Of a stretch of 64,000 bases of DNA, positions 55,979 to 64,000 are shown piece after piece. The notes under the pieces were generated by a model. The model made no database searches. It was not told the origin of the DNA and worked only from the letters and a program-made list of their open reading frames with translations. Made by a program: the position numbers and the translations under genes. Numbering within the stretch: the first letter of the stretch is position 1; each line of letters opens with the position of its first letter. This stretch comes from Moraxella bovoculi 237 (GTDB lineage: Bacteria > Pseudomonadota > Gammaproteobacteria > Pseudomonadales > Moraxellaceae): assembly GCF_000696305.2 (NCBI RefSeq), contig NZ_AOMT01000026.1, forward strand, positions 62,001 to 126,000, in the 5' to 3' direction.

Positions 55979-56404
55979 GTTAATCCTAAGTCTTTATTAA
56001 AGTAATAAAGGTAAATAACTTAAAAATATGCAGTTGATTGTAGCTTAAAATAAGTCAAAAAACAAAACGCATGGTTAAAAATTACAGATTTTTTCAAAAA
56101 AATACAAATTTTTTGTTAAAGTTACATAAAATTATATAATTTTACTTGCATATTGCCAACACCCTTGCTATAAATGGTAGGCAAGTTTGTTATAACAAAC
56201 AATGGAATGGTACGTGCATTGCCTGTAATTTGTAAGGTTTTATTCGATTTTTTACAAAAAATTTGTAAATTTTACAAGATTTTTGCATTTATCCACTTGT
56301 AAATGTTTAATGATAATCATACAATGCACACAAAGACAGGTGATTAGACTTGTCTAGGCTTTTAATTAAGTTTTTAATTAACTCAAAAACATGAGGAACA
56401 TCAC
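55979..56404 (+). promoter_or_regulatory. hupB control region: two promoters, palindrome, Fur-like box
   Basis: The 426-base gap is AT-rich. A distal promoter (TTGCAT at 56146, 17 bases, TATAAA at 56169) is followed at 56185-56200 by a perfect 16-base palindrome, GTTTGTTATAACAAAC, near the expected transcription start. A proximal promoter (TTGTAA at 56297, 17 bases, TACAAT at 56320) has AATGATAATCAT in its spacer, the core of a Fur box. GAGGAACATCAC precedes the hupB ATG. Confidence 0.55.
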
Positions 56405-56677
56405 ATGAATAAGTCAGAATTGGTAGACGCGATCGCAAGTGAAGCAGGTTTAACAAAAGACCAAGCTACTAAAGCGCTAAATGCATTCACTTCAAGCGTA
56501 CAGGGCGCTCTAGAGCGTGGTGATGACGTTGTGCTAGTTGGTTTTGGCACTTTTAGCGTAAAAGAACGCGCAGCACGTACCGGTCGCAACCCAAAAACTG
56601 GCGAACCACTAGAAATCGCTGCAAGCAAAGTGCCTGGCTTCAAAGCTGGTAAAGGCCTAAAAGACGCGGTAAACTAA
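56405..56677 (+). CDS. hupB: DNA-binding protein HU-beta
   Basis: The 90-residue HU protein bends and compacts DNA. It begins [28 protein letters not shown], carries [26 protein letters not shown] (the DNA-embracing arm) and ends GKGLKDAVN. Length and arm sequence are typical, and it lies directly before ppiD as in E. coli and Pseudomonas. Codon bias is of a highly expressed gene. Confidence 0.97.
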   Translation: MNKSELVDAIASEAGLTKDQATKALNAFTSSVQGALERGDDVVLVGFGTFSVKERAARTGRNPKTGEPLEIAASKVPGFKAGKGLKDAVN

Positions 56678-56847
56678 TCCTATAATTTACGTATTAACTT
56701 TGGATTAGACCAAACCCTTTATGCAATGTTCATGAAGGGTGTTTTTTTACCCAAAAAATCCAAAATATTGTAAAAAATTTTGTGTATTTTTAAGATTTAG
56801 CGTATTATAGTAAGGTTTTAGTTTTGATTTAAAAGAAGTGAAGTTTT

Positions 56848-58677
56848 ATGGATAAGTTGCGCGATTTTTTACAGAGTTGGCCTGGTCGCATTACCTTAGG
56901 TTTGATCATGGTGCCGATGGCTTTCTTAGGCGTGCAGGGAATTGGTGGCGGCTCGATGAGTGGCAATGATCTGATTAAGGCTGGAGATAGCACCATTGAC
57001 TTGAGTGTGTATCAATCAGAGCTGAATCGTTATCGTACCCAGCTCCTTCGGAATAATGATGCCAGCCTGATTAATGAAGGTGCGATGGCAGATGAGGTAC
57101 TAGAGAGTCTAATTAATCGCGCGCTACTTCAAAATCAAGCCCATGTGCTTGGCATGACGGTCTCAGATGATGAGATCACTCGTCTGATCGCTCAAGATGA
57201 AGCTTTTCATCAAAATGGAGAGTTCTCTAACGAGGTGTTTGCCAGTTTCTTACAGCACAACAATCTAACAAAGGATGAGCTGTTCGCCAGATTTCGCACC
57301 GAGCTTAGCGTGCGTCAGCTGACGGCCAGTATCTTAGGTACGGCGATCTATCCAGCAGCGCAAGTCAGCCGACTGCTTGATCTACAGCTTGAAGCCCGTG
57401 AAGTATGGGTTCATCGCCTAAAATGGCAGGACTATGCTGGCGCAGTTAGCGTATCACAAGCAGAGATCGATGAATACTATAATGCCAATAAAGATGCACT
57501 GATTCGACCGCAGACGGTGGATTTGGCATATATTGAATTGACGCCGTTGGATGTCAAGGTGGAAGCACCAACCGAAGATGAGATCAATGCGCAGTTTAGC
57601 AGATACTTGCAGAAGAACGGTCTTAGTGATGGCCGTGAATTGGCTCAAATTCTGGTGGCAGACGTCGATAAAGCCAACGAGGTGAAAGCCAAACTAGATA
57701 ATGGTGAATCATTCGAGGCATTGGCCAAGCAATATTCTGAAGATCCAAGTGGTGCTGAAGGTGGTAATATCGGTAAGTACAACCCTTCGGTATTTGGTAA
57801 TGATGCTGGCGTGGTGAATGCGGAGCTTGCCAACCTAAAAGCAGGCGAAGTAAGTCAGCCTGTGAAGACCAGCTTTGGTTATCAGATCTTTAAGGTGACC
57901 AAGGCGGGCGATCTTAGTGCCAGTGATGTACGTGACGAACTGATTCAATCTGCGATCGATGAGAAGCGCCAAGCGGCTTATAACGATCTTATCGCTAAGA
58001 TCAATACGATGGCGGTTGATGGCATGGGGATTGCAGACATTGCTGCTGAAGTGAATCTTCCTGCCAAGTCGATCAAGTCGTACCAAAAAGAGAACAACAT
58101 CACAGAGCTGTCTCAGCCTGCGGTTGTGGCGGCGGCGTTTGATGATTTTGCCATCCAAGATCAATCAGTCAGCCCGAACATAATACTTGGAGATAAAACG
58201 GTATGGGTGCAGCCAACCAACTATCAAGAAGCCAAAAGCTTAACGTTGGCTGAAGCGACAGAAGAGATCAAGGCGCGCATCACCAAACAAAAAGCGACCA
58301 AGCTAGCATTGCAGACAGCAACTCAGATCGCTGACGATGCCAAGGTCAATGGTGGACAGTCACTGATGACGCCAAATGCTAATTTTGGCATCACCACACG
58401 TCAAAATCCGCAATTAAGCAGTCAAGAGCGTTCAAGTTTATTCCTGCATAAGTCAGGCGTTAATGACATTTGGGCAGTTGAGACTGATGCAGGGGCAAGC
58501 GTGATCGTGGGCGGTCCTGTGTCTGAACAAGCCACAGCCCAGATCTCACCTGTCGAGCGTGCTCAGGCTGCGATGATGATTCGTGATAATATTGGTCAAG
58601 ACCAGCTGTCCGATTATCTACAGTATCTAAAAGACACCACAGAGCTGACAGTGAATCGTGATGCATTAGGTCGCTAA
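56848..58677 (+). CDS. ppiD: Periplasmic folding chaperone PpiD
   Basis: The 609-residue inner-membrane-anchored chaperone assists proteins leaving the Sec translocon. It has one N-terminal helix (RITLGLIMVPMAFLGVQGIGGG), a SurA-like N domain (about 40-190: NRYRTQLLRNNDASLINEGAM and onwards) and one PpiC parvulin domain (about 265-350) with AQILVADVDKANEVKAKLDNGESFEALAKQYSEDPSGAEGG. A second, degenerate region and a C-terminal helix follow. PpiD parvulin domains usually have little isomerase activity. A -10-like TATAGT lies before it. Confidence 0.93.
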   Translation: MDKLRDFLQSWPGRITLGLIMVPMAFLGVQGIGGGSMSGNDLIKAGDSTIDLSVYQSELNRYRTQLLRNNDASLINEGAMADEVLESLINRALLQNQAHVLGMTVSDDEITRLIAQDEAFHQNGEFSNEVFASFLQHNNLTKDELFARFRTELSVRQLTASILGTAIYPAAQVSRLLDLQLEAREVWVHRLKWQDYAGAVSVSQAEIDEYYNANKDALIRPQTVDLAYIELTPLDVKVEAPTEDEINAQFSRYLQKNGLSDGRELAQILVADVDKANEVKAKLDNGESFEALAKQYSEDPSGAEGGNIGKYNPSVFGNDAGVVNAELANLKAGEVSQPVKTSFGYQIFKVTKAGDLSASDVRDELIQSAIDEKRQAAYNDLIAKINTMAVDGMGIADIAAEVNLPAKSIKSYQKENNITELSQPAVVAAAFDDFAIQDQSVSPNIILGDKTVWVQPTNYQEAKSLTLAEATEEIKARITKQKATKLALQTATQIADDAKVNGGQSLMTPNANFGITTRQNPQLSSQERSSLFLHKSGVNDIWAVETDAGASVIVGGPVSEQATAQISPVERAQAAMMIRDNIGQDQLSDYLQYLKDTTELTVNRDALGR

Positions 58678-58683
58678 CTGCCG

Positions 58684-58729
58684 AACAATAAAAAAACCAC
58701 GTGATGATTAACGTGGTTTTTTTATTGTT
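58684..58729. terminator. Bidirectional terminator between ppiD and lldD
   Basis: Perfect 19-base arms centred on AACCACGT/ACGTGGTT with A/T tracts and an 8-base loop, between convergent genes. Confidence 0.88.
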
Positions 58730-58749
58730 TACAAGGTTTGTTTGCTTAT

Positions 58750-59958
58750 TTACCAACGAATTGGCGTAACGTGTGGGTTGCTGGCTTTGAGATTCTCGTA
58801 AGTGCCTTTGACAAAGATGTCTTCATTGACGGTGCTAATGTTGGTATGACCGCAGAACGCCATCGTGATGTCACACTCTTTGTAGATAATCTCTAAGGCA
58901 CGGCGAACGCCATCTTCGCCATACGCCCCCAGACCATATAGGAATGAACGACCTATCATCGTGCCTTTTGCTCCTAGTGCGATGGCTTTTAGCACGTCTT
59001 GACCTGAGCGGATACCGCTGTCTAGCCAGATTTCGCATTTTGAGTTTTCTGCTTGTACCGCTTGTACGCAGTCGGCAAGACTGGCGATAGAGCTTGGAGC
59101 TCCGTCTAACTGACGACCGCCGTGGTTGGAGATGACCATGGCGTCCGCCCCTGATTTGGCAGCCAAAATAGCGTCCTCAGGCTCCATGATGCCTTTGATG
59201 ATGAGCGGGCCGCCCCACAGCTCTTTGATGCGAGCGACATCGTCCCAATTAAGGCTTGGGTCAAACTGCTCTGCCGTCCAAGACGATAAGCTAGACAAGT
59301 CACCCACCCCTTCGGCATGACCGACAATGTTGCGAAAAGTGTGACGTTTGGTGCCAAGCATATTAAAGCACCATTCGGGCTTAGTCATCAGATTGATGAT
59401 GTTTTTTAGGGTAGGCTTAGGGGGTGCAGACAGACCGTTCTTGATGTCTTTGTGGCGTTGTCCTAGTACCTGTAAGTCAGCCGTTAGGATAAGAGCAGAG
59501 CATTTGGCTTCTTTGGCACGGCGAATCAGGTTTTCCATGAATTTCTTATCACGCATGACATACAACTGAAACCAAAACGGCTTGGTGGTGTTCTCTGCGA
59601 CATCTTCAATGGAGCAAATACTCATCGTTGAGAGCGAGAAAGGTATGCCGAATTTCTCGGCAGCACGGGCGGCGTGAATCTCACCGTCTGCCCACATCAT
59701 GCCTGTAAAGCCCGTTGGGGCGATTGCCACTGGCATATGCACCTCTTGCCCAATCATCTTGGTCGCCAGCGTGCGACCTTCCATGTCCACGAGCACACGC
59801 TGACGCAGCTTGATGCGATCAAAGTCGGTCTCGTTGTTGCGATAGGTGGTCTGTGTCCAAGAGCCACTGTCCACATAGTCATAAAACATTCTTGGTACTT
59901 TGCGTTCAGCGACGCGTCTGAGATCTTCAATTTCGGTAATTTTACTTAAATCTGCCAT
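58750..59958 (-). CDS. lldD: FMN-dependent L-lactate dehydrogenase
   Basis: The 402-residue quinone-linked enzyme oxidises L-lactate to pyruvate and feeds electrons to the respiratory chain. It belongs to the alpha-hydroxyacid oxidase TIM-barrel family: MFYDYVDSGSWTQTTYRNNE at the start, the flavin site PVAIAPTGFTGMMWADGE, and the catalytic His/Arg in VISNHGGRQLDGAPSS with IWLDSGIRSGQDVLKAIALGAKGTMIGR. lldP lies upstream on the same strand across a 366-base gap holding a hairpin. Confidence 0.94.
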   Translation of the reverse strand: MADLSKITEIEDLRRVAERKVPRMFYDYVDSGSWTQTTYRNNETDFDRIKLRQRVLVDMEGRTLATKMIGQEVHMPVAIAPTGFTGMMWADGEIHAARAAEKFGIPFSLSTMSICSIEDVAENTTKPFWFQLYVMRDKKFMENLIRRAKEAKCSALILTADLQVLGQRHKDIKNGLSAPPKPTLKNIINLMTKPEWCFNMLGTKRHTFRNIVGHAEGVGDLSSLSSWTAEQFDPSLNWDDVARIKELWGGPLIIKGIMEPEDAILAAKSGADAMVISNHGGRQLDGAPSSIASLADCVQAVQAENSKCEIWLDSGIRSGQDVLKAIALGAKGTMIGRSFLYGLGAYGEDGVRRALEIIYKECDITMAFCGHTNISTVNEDIFVKGTYENLKASNPHVTPIRW

Positions 59959-60324
59959 AAGATGACCTTATTTTGGTTGAATGAATCGATGCCAGTTCTT
60001 TTGGTAACGAGCTGTCGATGACGAACTGGGCGAATGTGAGCACGCCCCAAGCACAGGAATGGCCTAGGACATGAACAATAAAAGTGCCAATCCCAGTATT
60101 TTTAAATCATGGGCATGGCTGGTTGGCTGTCATGCACTTGACTGACCGACTTTGGTTGGTCATGGTGGTTTATTGTAACAAATGTCTGCCTAATCGTCTT
60201 AAAAATTACAAAACTTTTAGGCACATCAATCTGACCCAAACCAATCAATACCTTGAAAGACCGCCAGATTGACGAACAAAACAGGACAAAACAAGCCAGC
60301 AGGCTGTTTTGTCCGTCAAGGTTA
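59959..60324 (-). promoter_or_regulatory. lldP-lldD intergenic region with hairpin and possible operator
   Basis: No gene is seen in these 366 bases. Right after lldP (60274-60306) a stem GGACAAAACAGCC / GGCTTGTTTTGTCC can act as a terminator. At 60143-60162 an imperfect inverted repeat, TGACCGACTTTGGTTGGTCA, has the TGACC/GGTCA halves seen in sites of FadR-type GntR regulators such as LldR. lldD may thus have its own promoter; a TTACAAT near 60175 on the minus strand is a weak candidate. Confidence 0.4.
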
Positions 60325-62076
60325 TCAAGCACGAGCAGATGTTTTTACCATCACGCCAAAGAATACGAGAGGCCAGATGATCGCCCCAACCCACCATAAA
60401 GGGTTGACAACGATTGCCATGCCGACAAGACCAGCTTGGGCGGCATAATAAATCATGGCAACCAAGGTCTTACGAATGACGAGACCTTCACGGTTGACCA
60501 TGCCCACCACCGCACAAGCAGCGACGACATTATGCACGCTGATCATGTTGCCAGATGCACCACCCACCGCTTGTAGAGCGACGACTTTGGCAGCTTCGAT
60601 GGCGTTCAAGTCAATCTGAGTGGCAGTGCTCCATTGAAAGTGAGCAAACATCATGTTTGAGACAGTGTTGGAGCCGGCAATGAACGCCCCCAAAGCCCCA
60701 ATCCAAGGCGACACGAGTGGCCACATATTTGCAAATACATCAGCAGCACCTGCCGCCAGTACTCTTGGCATGGCGATTATCGGCTCGGCGACATCGGCAG
60801 GCGTGCCTGAGTTGATGAACACCTGCACCATCGGAATGGAGAACAGCAGGGCAGGTGCAGCGGCAAGCATCGTTTTGCCAGACGCTGCCCAGCTTTTTTT
60901 GACCTCATTGCCCTTCATGCCAAACAAAAATATGCACACAATCGACACCAAGAGCAGCACCGCCGCTGGTGAATATAAAAGCTGTGTTTTGTTGGTGATG
61001 GTGGTATCTAGGATATTGCTAAAAGTGATGACGGCATTTTCATTTAGCCATGCTTTTAGGGGTTTGATGGTGCGTGTGGCAATCAAGATGCCAATGACCA
61101 GCAGATAAGGCATGAATGCAAGCCATACAGGGTGTTTAGATTTTTCGTTGATGTCAATGTCGGTTGCTGCCATCGTGCCTTTCCAGTCTTCTTCCCAGTG
61201 GTCACGGCTGGCAAAGTCGAATGTGTCCTTTGGGGTCAAAAAGCCGTATTTTGCCGCAGGGATGACGATTGCCATGCCTACGATGGAGCCGACCAAGGAA
61301 GGCAGTTCAGGTCCGATGAATTTGGCGGTCAGATAGTAAGGAATGGTAAAAGCAAGCCCTGCAAAAATGGCGAAAGGTGCTGCTTTTAAACCCTCAACGA
61401 ACGAGCGCTTTTCGCCAAAAAATCGTGTCAAAAATCCGCACAAAATCAGCGGAATCAAGAATCCAACAACAGCATGAATGAAGCCGACATTGGCACCGAT
61501 TTGTACGATGTAATCACCAAAGGCAATGCCTTGTTCAGCGATGGCAGTACTCACATCATCCTTATTTTCAAGACCAGAATTCACACCAATTAAAATGGGT
61601 GTGCCCACCGCTCCATAAGAAACTGGCGTGGACTGAATGATGAGAATCGCCATGACGCACGCCATCGCAGGAAAACCCAACGCCAAGAGCAGCGGAGCAC
61701 CCACCGCCGATGGCGTACCCCAGCCTGTCGAGCCTTCGATGAGTGAGCCAAAAAGCCACGCCACGATAATCATCTGTACACGGCGGTCAGCAGAGATACC
61801 CATGAAGCCTTGACGAATGGCGACAATGGCACCAGAGGTTTTGATGGTGTTTAGCAGCAAAATGGCAGAAAACACGATGAGCAGTACATTGGCAGCAGTC
61901 AGCACGCCATGAATGGTGGCGGCGGCGATTTGGTTGCCACTGGTATGCCAAAAAAAGTAAGACAATAAAGCTGTGGCAAGATAAGCGATCGCCATCGCCG
62001 TCTTGGCAGGCAGACGCATCACAACGAGTAATATAAAAACAATGAGAATTGGCAATATCGCCAAAAAGGTAAGCAT
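60325..62076 (-). CDS. lldP: L-lactate permease
   Basis: The 583-residue LctP-family permease imports lactate with H+. It is hydrophobic, with about 14 segments and the signatures GSLIEGSTGWGTPSAVGAPLLLALGFPAMA and ILIIQSTPVSYGAVGTPILIGV, and near the end NTVSNMMFAHFQWSTA and GGASGNMISVHNVVAACAVVG. The frame is open to 62097, but GGAG 8 bases ahead of the ATG at 62076 decides the start. It is the first gene of the lactate pair with lldD. Confidence 0.95.
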   Translation of the reverse strand: MLTFLAILPILIVFILLVVMRLPAKTAMAIAYLATALLSYFFWHTSGNQIAAATIHGVLTAANVLLIVFSAILLLNTIKTSGAIVAIRQGFMGISADRRVQMIIVAWLFGSLIEGSTGWGTPSAVGAPLLLALGFPAMACVMAILIIQSTPVSYGAVGTPILIGVNSGLENKDDVSTAIAEQGIAFGDYIVQIGANVGFIHAVVGFLIPLILCGFLTRFFGEKRSFVEGLKAAPFAIFAGLAFTIPYYLTAKFIGPELPSLVGSIVGMAIVIPAAKYGFLTPKDTFDFASRDHWEEDWKGTMAATDIDINEKSKHPVWLAFMPYLLVIGILIATRTIKPLKAWLNENAVITFSNILDTTITNKTQLLYSPAAVLLLVSIVCIFLFGMKGNEVKKSWAASGKTMLAAAPALLFSIPMVQVFINSGTPADVAEPIIAMPRVLAAGAADVFANMWPLVSPWIGALGAFIAGSNTVSNMMFAHFQWSTATQIDLNAIEAAKVVALQAVGGASGNMISVHNVVAACAVVGMVNREGLVIRKTLVAMIYYAAQAGLVGMAIVVNPLWWVGAIIWPLVFFGVMVKTSARA

Positions 62077-62202
62077 AACAGTGCTCCATGCGACCATAAA
62101 GGCACGCCGATTAGTCAGTTCGACTCATAAAATCAGCCCATAAAAGCTTGGGTTTGATTCATTGAGTCGATTTGTGTTGTGTTTAAATCCATATCAAAAG
62201 TA

Positions 62203-62225
62203 GAGCAACTGCAAAACAGTTGCTC
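62203..62225 (-). terminator. Hairpin downstream of the glutaredoxin-like gene
   Basis: GAGCAACTG / CAGTTGCTC with a 5-base loop; on the minus strand TACTTTT follows. It lies about 95 bases after the gene, upstream of lldP. Confidence 0.55.
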
Positions 62226-62321
62226 AAATTCATCGTTATTGTACTGATTTTTTTGCCAAAAAGGAATAGCTCTCAATTAATTTTTGTCCGTTTATCAAAT
62301 GACCGCTTTGATTATGACCGT

Positions 62322-62708
62322 CTAAACAGGCATCGTGCTTTTTGGGTCGGTCAATGTCATGATGTCCATCACACTAAAAGGGTAACACAGCAGTCGTGTT
62401 GGCGTCACCAATATCGGAATCACAACTCCCAAAGTCTCAATCACCAGCTCATCTGCATTCATCACATCTGCACGATGGACAAAAGGCAGCGGTCTGATGC
62501 GTCCGACTTGACTGAGCAGGGCATACACCTCATCACAAAGGTGACAACCGTCTGTGCCGATCAGATACCAGTCATTGCCCAAATTAATGTTAAAATTGGA
62601 TAATAATGTCTGATAAAATTCAAAAAATTGTTCATTGCTGAGTGTGTCTAGCGCGAAACGGTTTTTTGATAAATCAGTTAACTGATTGATAAATATTGGA
62701 TTATTCAT
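62322..62708 (-). CDS. Glutaredoxin-like family protein (DUF836)
   Basis: The 128-residue protein has a thioredoxin-fold redox motif, GTDGCHLCDEVYALL (Cys55, Cys58), followed by a domain with VIPILVTPTRLLCYPFSVMDIMTL, matching the DUF836 glutaredoxin-like family. An N-terminal extension of about 45 residues is predicted helical and is unusual for the family, whose members are near 80 residues. Neither candidate start (62708, 62720) has a strong ribosome site. It is divergent from mtgA. Confidence 0.75.
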   Translation of the reverse strand: MNNPIFINQLTDLSKNRFALDTLSNEQFFEFYQTLLSNFNINLGNDWYLIGTDGCHLCDEVYALLSQVGRIRPLPFVHRADVMNADELVIETLGVVIPILVTPTRLLCYPFSVMDIMTLTDPKSTMPV

Positions 62709-62776
62709 ATCGATAAACATCTAAAATAGTGTAAAATAGGATGATTGTCATTATAACGTAAAATAAGGCTGGTATA

Positions 62777-63451
62777 GTGCTTAAAAAATTTTTTCGTTGG
62801 ATTGTTCTGTGTGTTGTTGCTGTCTTTTTGGGGTTTAACTTGATGGTAGCGGCACTTTTGGGCGTGGGCAAATTTACACCAGTGACCGAGTCGGCGTTCA
62901 TGATGGCGCACAGATTCGGCGGCGGTACGGTCACTCAGATGTGGGTGGATTATGACAATATCACCAAAAGTGTCAAGCAGGCCGCGATCGTGAGCGAGGA
63001 TGCCAAATTTACTCAACATCACGGGTTTGACTTTGATAGCATTGAGAGCGCCATTAAGGAAAATGAAGCTGAGGGCGCGATCGCAAGAGGTGGCTCAACC
63101 ATCAGTCAGCAGCTTGCCAAGAATTTATTTTTGACTTCGCATCGCTCATACATTCGAAAGGGCGAAGAGGCGATCATCGTCCTGATGATGGAAGGGATTT
63201 GGGATAAGAAGCGCATCTTAGAGGTGTACTTGAACGTGGTGGAGTTTGGCGATGGGATTTATGGCATTGAGTCAGCGGCACGCCACTATTATGGCAAATC
63301 CGCCAAAAATCTTAATCGCGAACAAGCCGCGCTGCTCATCAGCATGCTGCCAAACCCAAAATACTATCAAAAAAATAAAAACGCCAAACGACTTAGAAAC
63401 AAACAACGAATCATACTGCGTCGCATGAACAGCGCAGTATTGCCAAGCTAG
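62777..63451 (+). CDS. mtgA: Monofunctional peptidoglycan glycosyltransferase
   Basis: The 224-residue enzyme polymerises lipid II. After one membrane helix (WIVLCVVAVFLGFNLMVAALL) comes the GT51 domain with catalytic Glu74 in IVSEDAKFTQHHGFD and RGGSTISQQLAKNLFL, then EVYLNVVEFGDGIYGIESAARHYYGK. There is no transpeptidase domain, so it is MtgA rather than a PBP. It starts with GTG, with AAGG upstream. Confidence 0.94.
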   Translation: MLKKFFRWIVLCVVAVFLGFNLMVAALLGVGKFTPVTESAFMMAHRFGGGTVTQMWVDYDNITKSVKQAAIVSEDAKFTQHHGFDFDSIESAIKENEAEGAIARGGSTISQQLAKNLFLTSHRSYIRKGEEAIIVLMMEGIWDKKRILEVYLNVVEFGDGIYGIESAARHYYGKSAKNLNREQAALLISMLPNPKYYQKNKNAKRLRNKQRIILRRMNSAVLPS

Positions 63452-63508
63452 AATGGTAAAAAAGTCAGCAATAAGCCAATATAATCAACAAAATACAAGG
63501 AGAATGCC

Positions 63509-64000
63509 GTGACCCAAAGAGCCACCAATTCAAGACCTGCAGCCAAGCGCGCCACTTCAAAAGTGTCAAGCGTGCTGTCCGAAGCGAACAATTTACCAAG
63601 CATTGAGCAAGTCGCCATGCAAAGCGTGCTAGGCACGGCACCACCACCAGCAGATCTGCATGAGATTCAGCATATCATGAATGAGGTGGGCGGCTTTACG
63701 CCAGAGTGTTACATCAACCGTGATCTATCAACGTTAAGATTTCAGTTGCGTGTGCTTGCTCAGGCGGTGAACCCGCGCAACCCTTTGCTTGAACGGATGT
63801 TCTTTTTGACGATTTTTTCGTCTAACATGGATGAGTTTTTTGAGATTCGTGTGGCAGGATTGCTCCAAAAGATGAAAAATGGCGACAAGTCCAGCAGTTT
63901 AGACGGTCGTAAGCCATCAGAGCTACTTGCAGAGATCAGTCAGGTGGCGCATCGTGCGGTCGAAGAGCAGTATCGCATCTTGAACGAAGAGATTTTACCT
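63509..64000 (+). CDS. ppk1: Polyphosphate kinase 1, N-terminal part (partial)
   Basis: The reading runs off the window; 164 codons are visible. A basic N-terminal extension of about 60 residues precedes CYINRDLSTLRFQLRVLAQAV, which corresponds to the Ppk1 N domain (usual YINRELSWLxFN) and continues NPLLERMFFLTIFSSNMDEFFEIRVAGL. The phosphorylated His would lie beyond the window. The start is GTG at 63509 with AAGGAGAA; ATG at 63504 is out of frame and closes at once. Ppk1 makes polyphosphate from ATP. Confidence 0.92.
   Translation, partial: MTQRATNSRPAAKRATSKVSSVLSEANNLPSIEQVAMQSVLGTAPPPADLHEIQHIMNEVGGFTPECYINRDLSTLRFQLRVLAQAVNPRNPLLERMFFLTIFSSNMDEFFEIRVAGLLQKMKNGDKSSSLDGRKPSELLAEISQVAHRAVEEQYRILNEEILP

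Noticed and set aside
60653-61108. 151-residue plus-strand ORF
   Set aside because: It lies wholly antisense to lldP, whose membrane-protein codon pattern keeps the opposite frame open. No independent signal.
1-64000. CRISPR arrays, insertion sequences, prophage or integrase genes
   Set aside because: No direct-repeat/spacer pattern, transposase, integrase or phage structural gene was seen on either strand.

Overview
The window looks like chromosomal DNA of a Moraxellaceae gammaproteobacterium, most likely Moraxella or a close relative. The reasons are the carA-carB-greA order, an M35-like porin, moderate GC content with AT-rich intergenic DNA, and the Acinetobacter/Moraxella flavour of most proteins. 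The species cannot be fixed from sequence alone. Nearly everything is core metabolism or housekeeping. I see no prophage, insertion sequence, CRISPR array, restriction system or secretion cluster.

Layout. 1-6781: the distal nuo operon (end of nuoH, then nuoI-J-K-L-M-N) for complex I. 6901-8357: ferredoxin-NADP reductase and nicotinamidase. 8466-23546: a block of about 15 kb framed by two inverted copies of a tRNA-Leu(UAG) gene with its promoter. It holds a DUF475 membrane protein, carA-carB, greA, a SirB2 protein, the fructose PTS operon fruB-fruK-fruA, an NlpD-like lipoprotein, a bestrophin-like channel and a CAT-anticodon tRNA. 23674-27049: rnz and folP on the minus strand, divergent from hflX. 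27127-29226: a small zone with lrgA-lrgB flanked by two broken genes, a lipoprotein interrupted by TGA and a frameshifted WG-repeat gene. 29392-32338: pirin, NAD(P)HX repair enzyme and miaE. 32891-40730: porin, cytochrome bd oxidase cydA-cydB-cydX, dsbD and an alanine:cation symporter. 41153-43937: lemA with two TPM-domain genes and a small membrane protein. 44068-48000: rplU-rpmA, a DUF2057 protein, hda and a PerM-family protein. 47735-49495: purM and purN. 49540-54998: a complete iscR-S-U-A-hscB-hscA-fdx operon on the minus strand. 55253-58677: an SCP2/UbiJ-like membrane-anchored protein, hupB and ppiD. 58750-62076: lldP and lldD for lactate. 62322-64000: a glutaredoxin-like protein, mtgA and the start of ppk1.

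Together these describe an aerobic to microaerobic respiring cell: lactate oxidation and complex I feed a quinone pool drained by a bd oxidase. It has Fe-S assembly, periplasmic thiol reduction and an unexpected complete fructose PTS. The most unusual sequence-level signals are: a tract (1-4738) almost free of GATC that changes abruptly to GATC-rich DNA inside nuoM; the inverted tRNA-Leu duplication; a 43-residue His-rich tail on NuoM; the two decayed genes around lrgAB; and the UbiJ-like protein with coiled coil and tail anchor. I did not find a clearly new multi-gene system.
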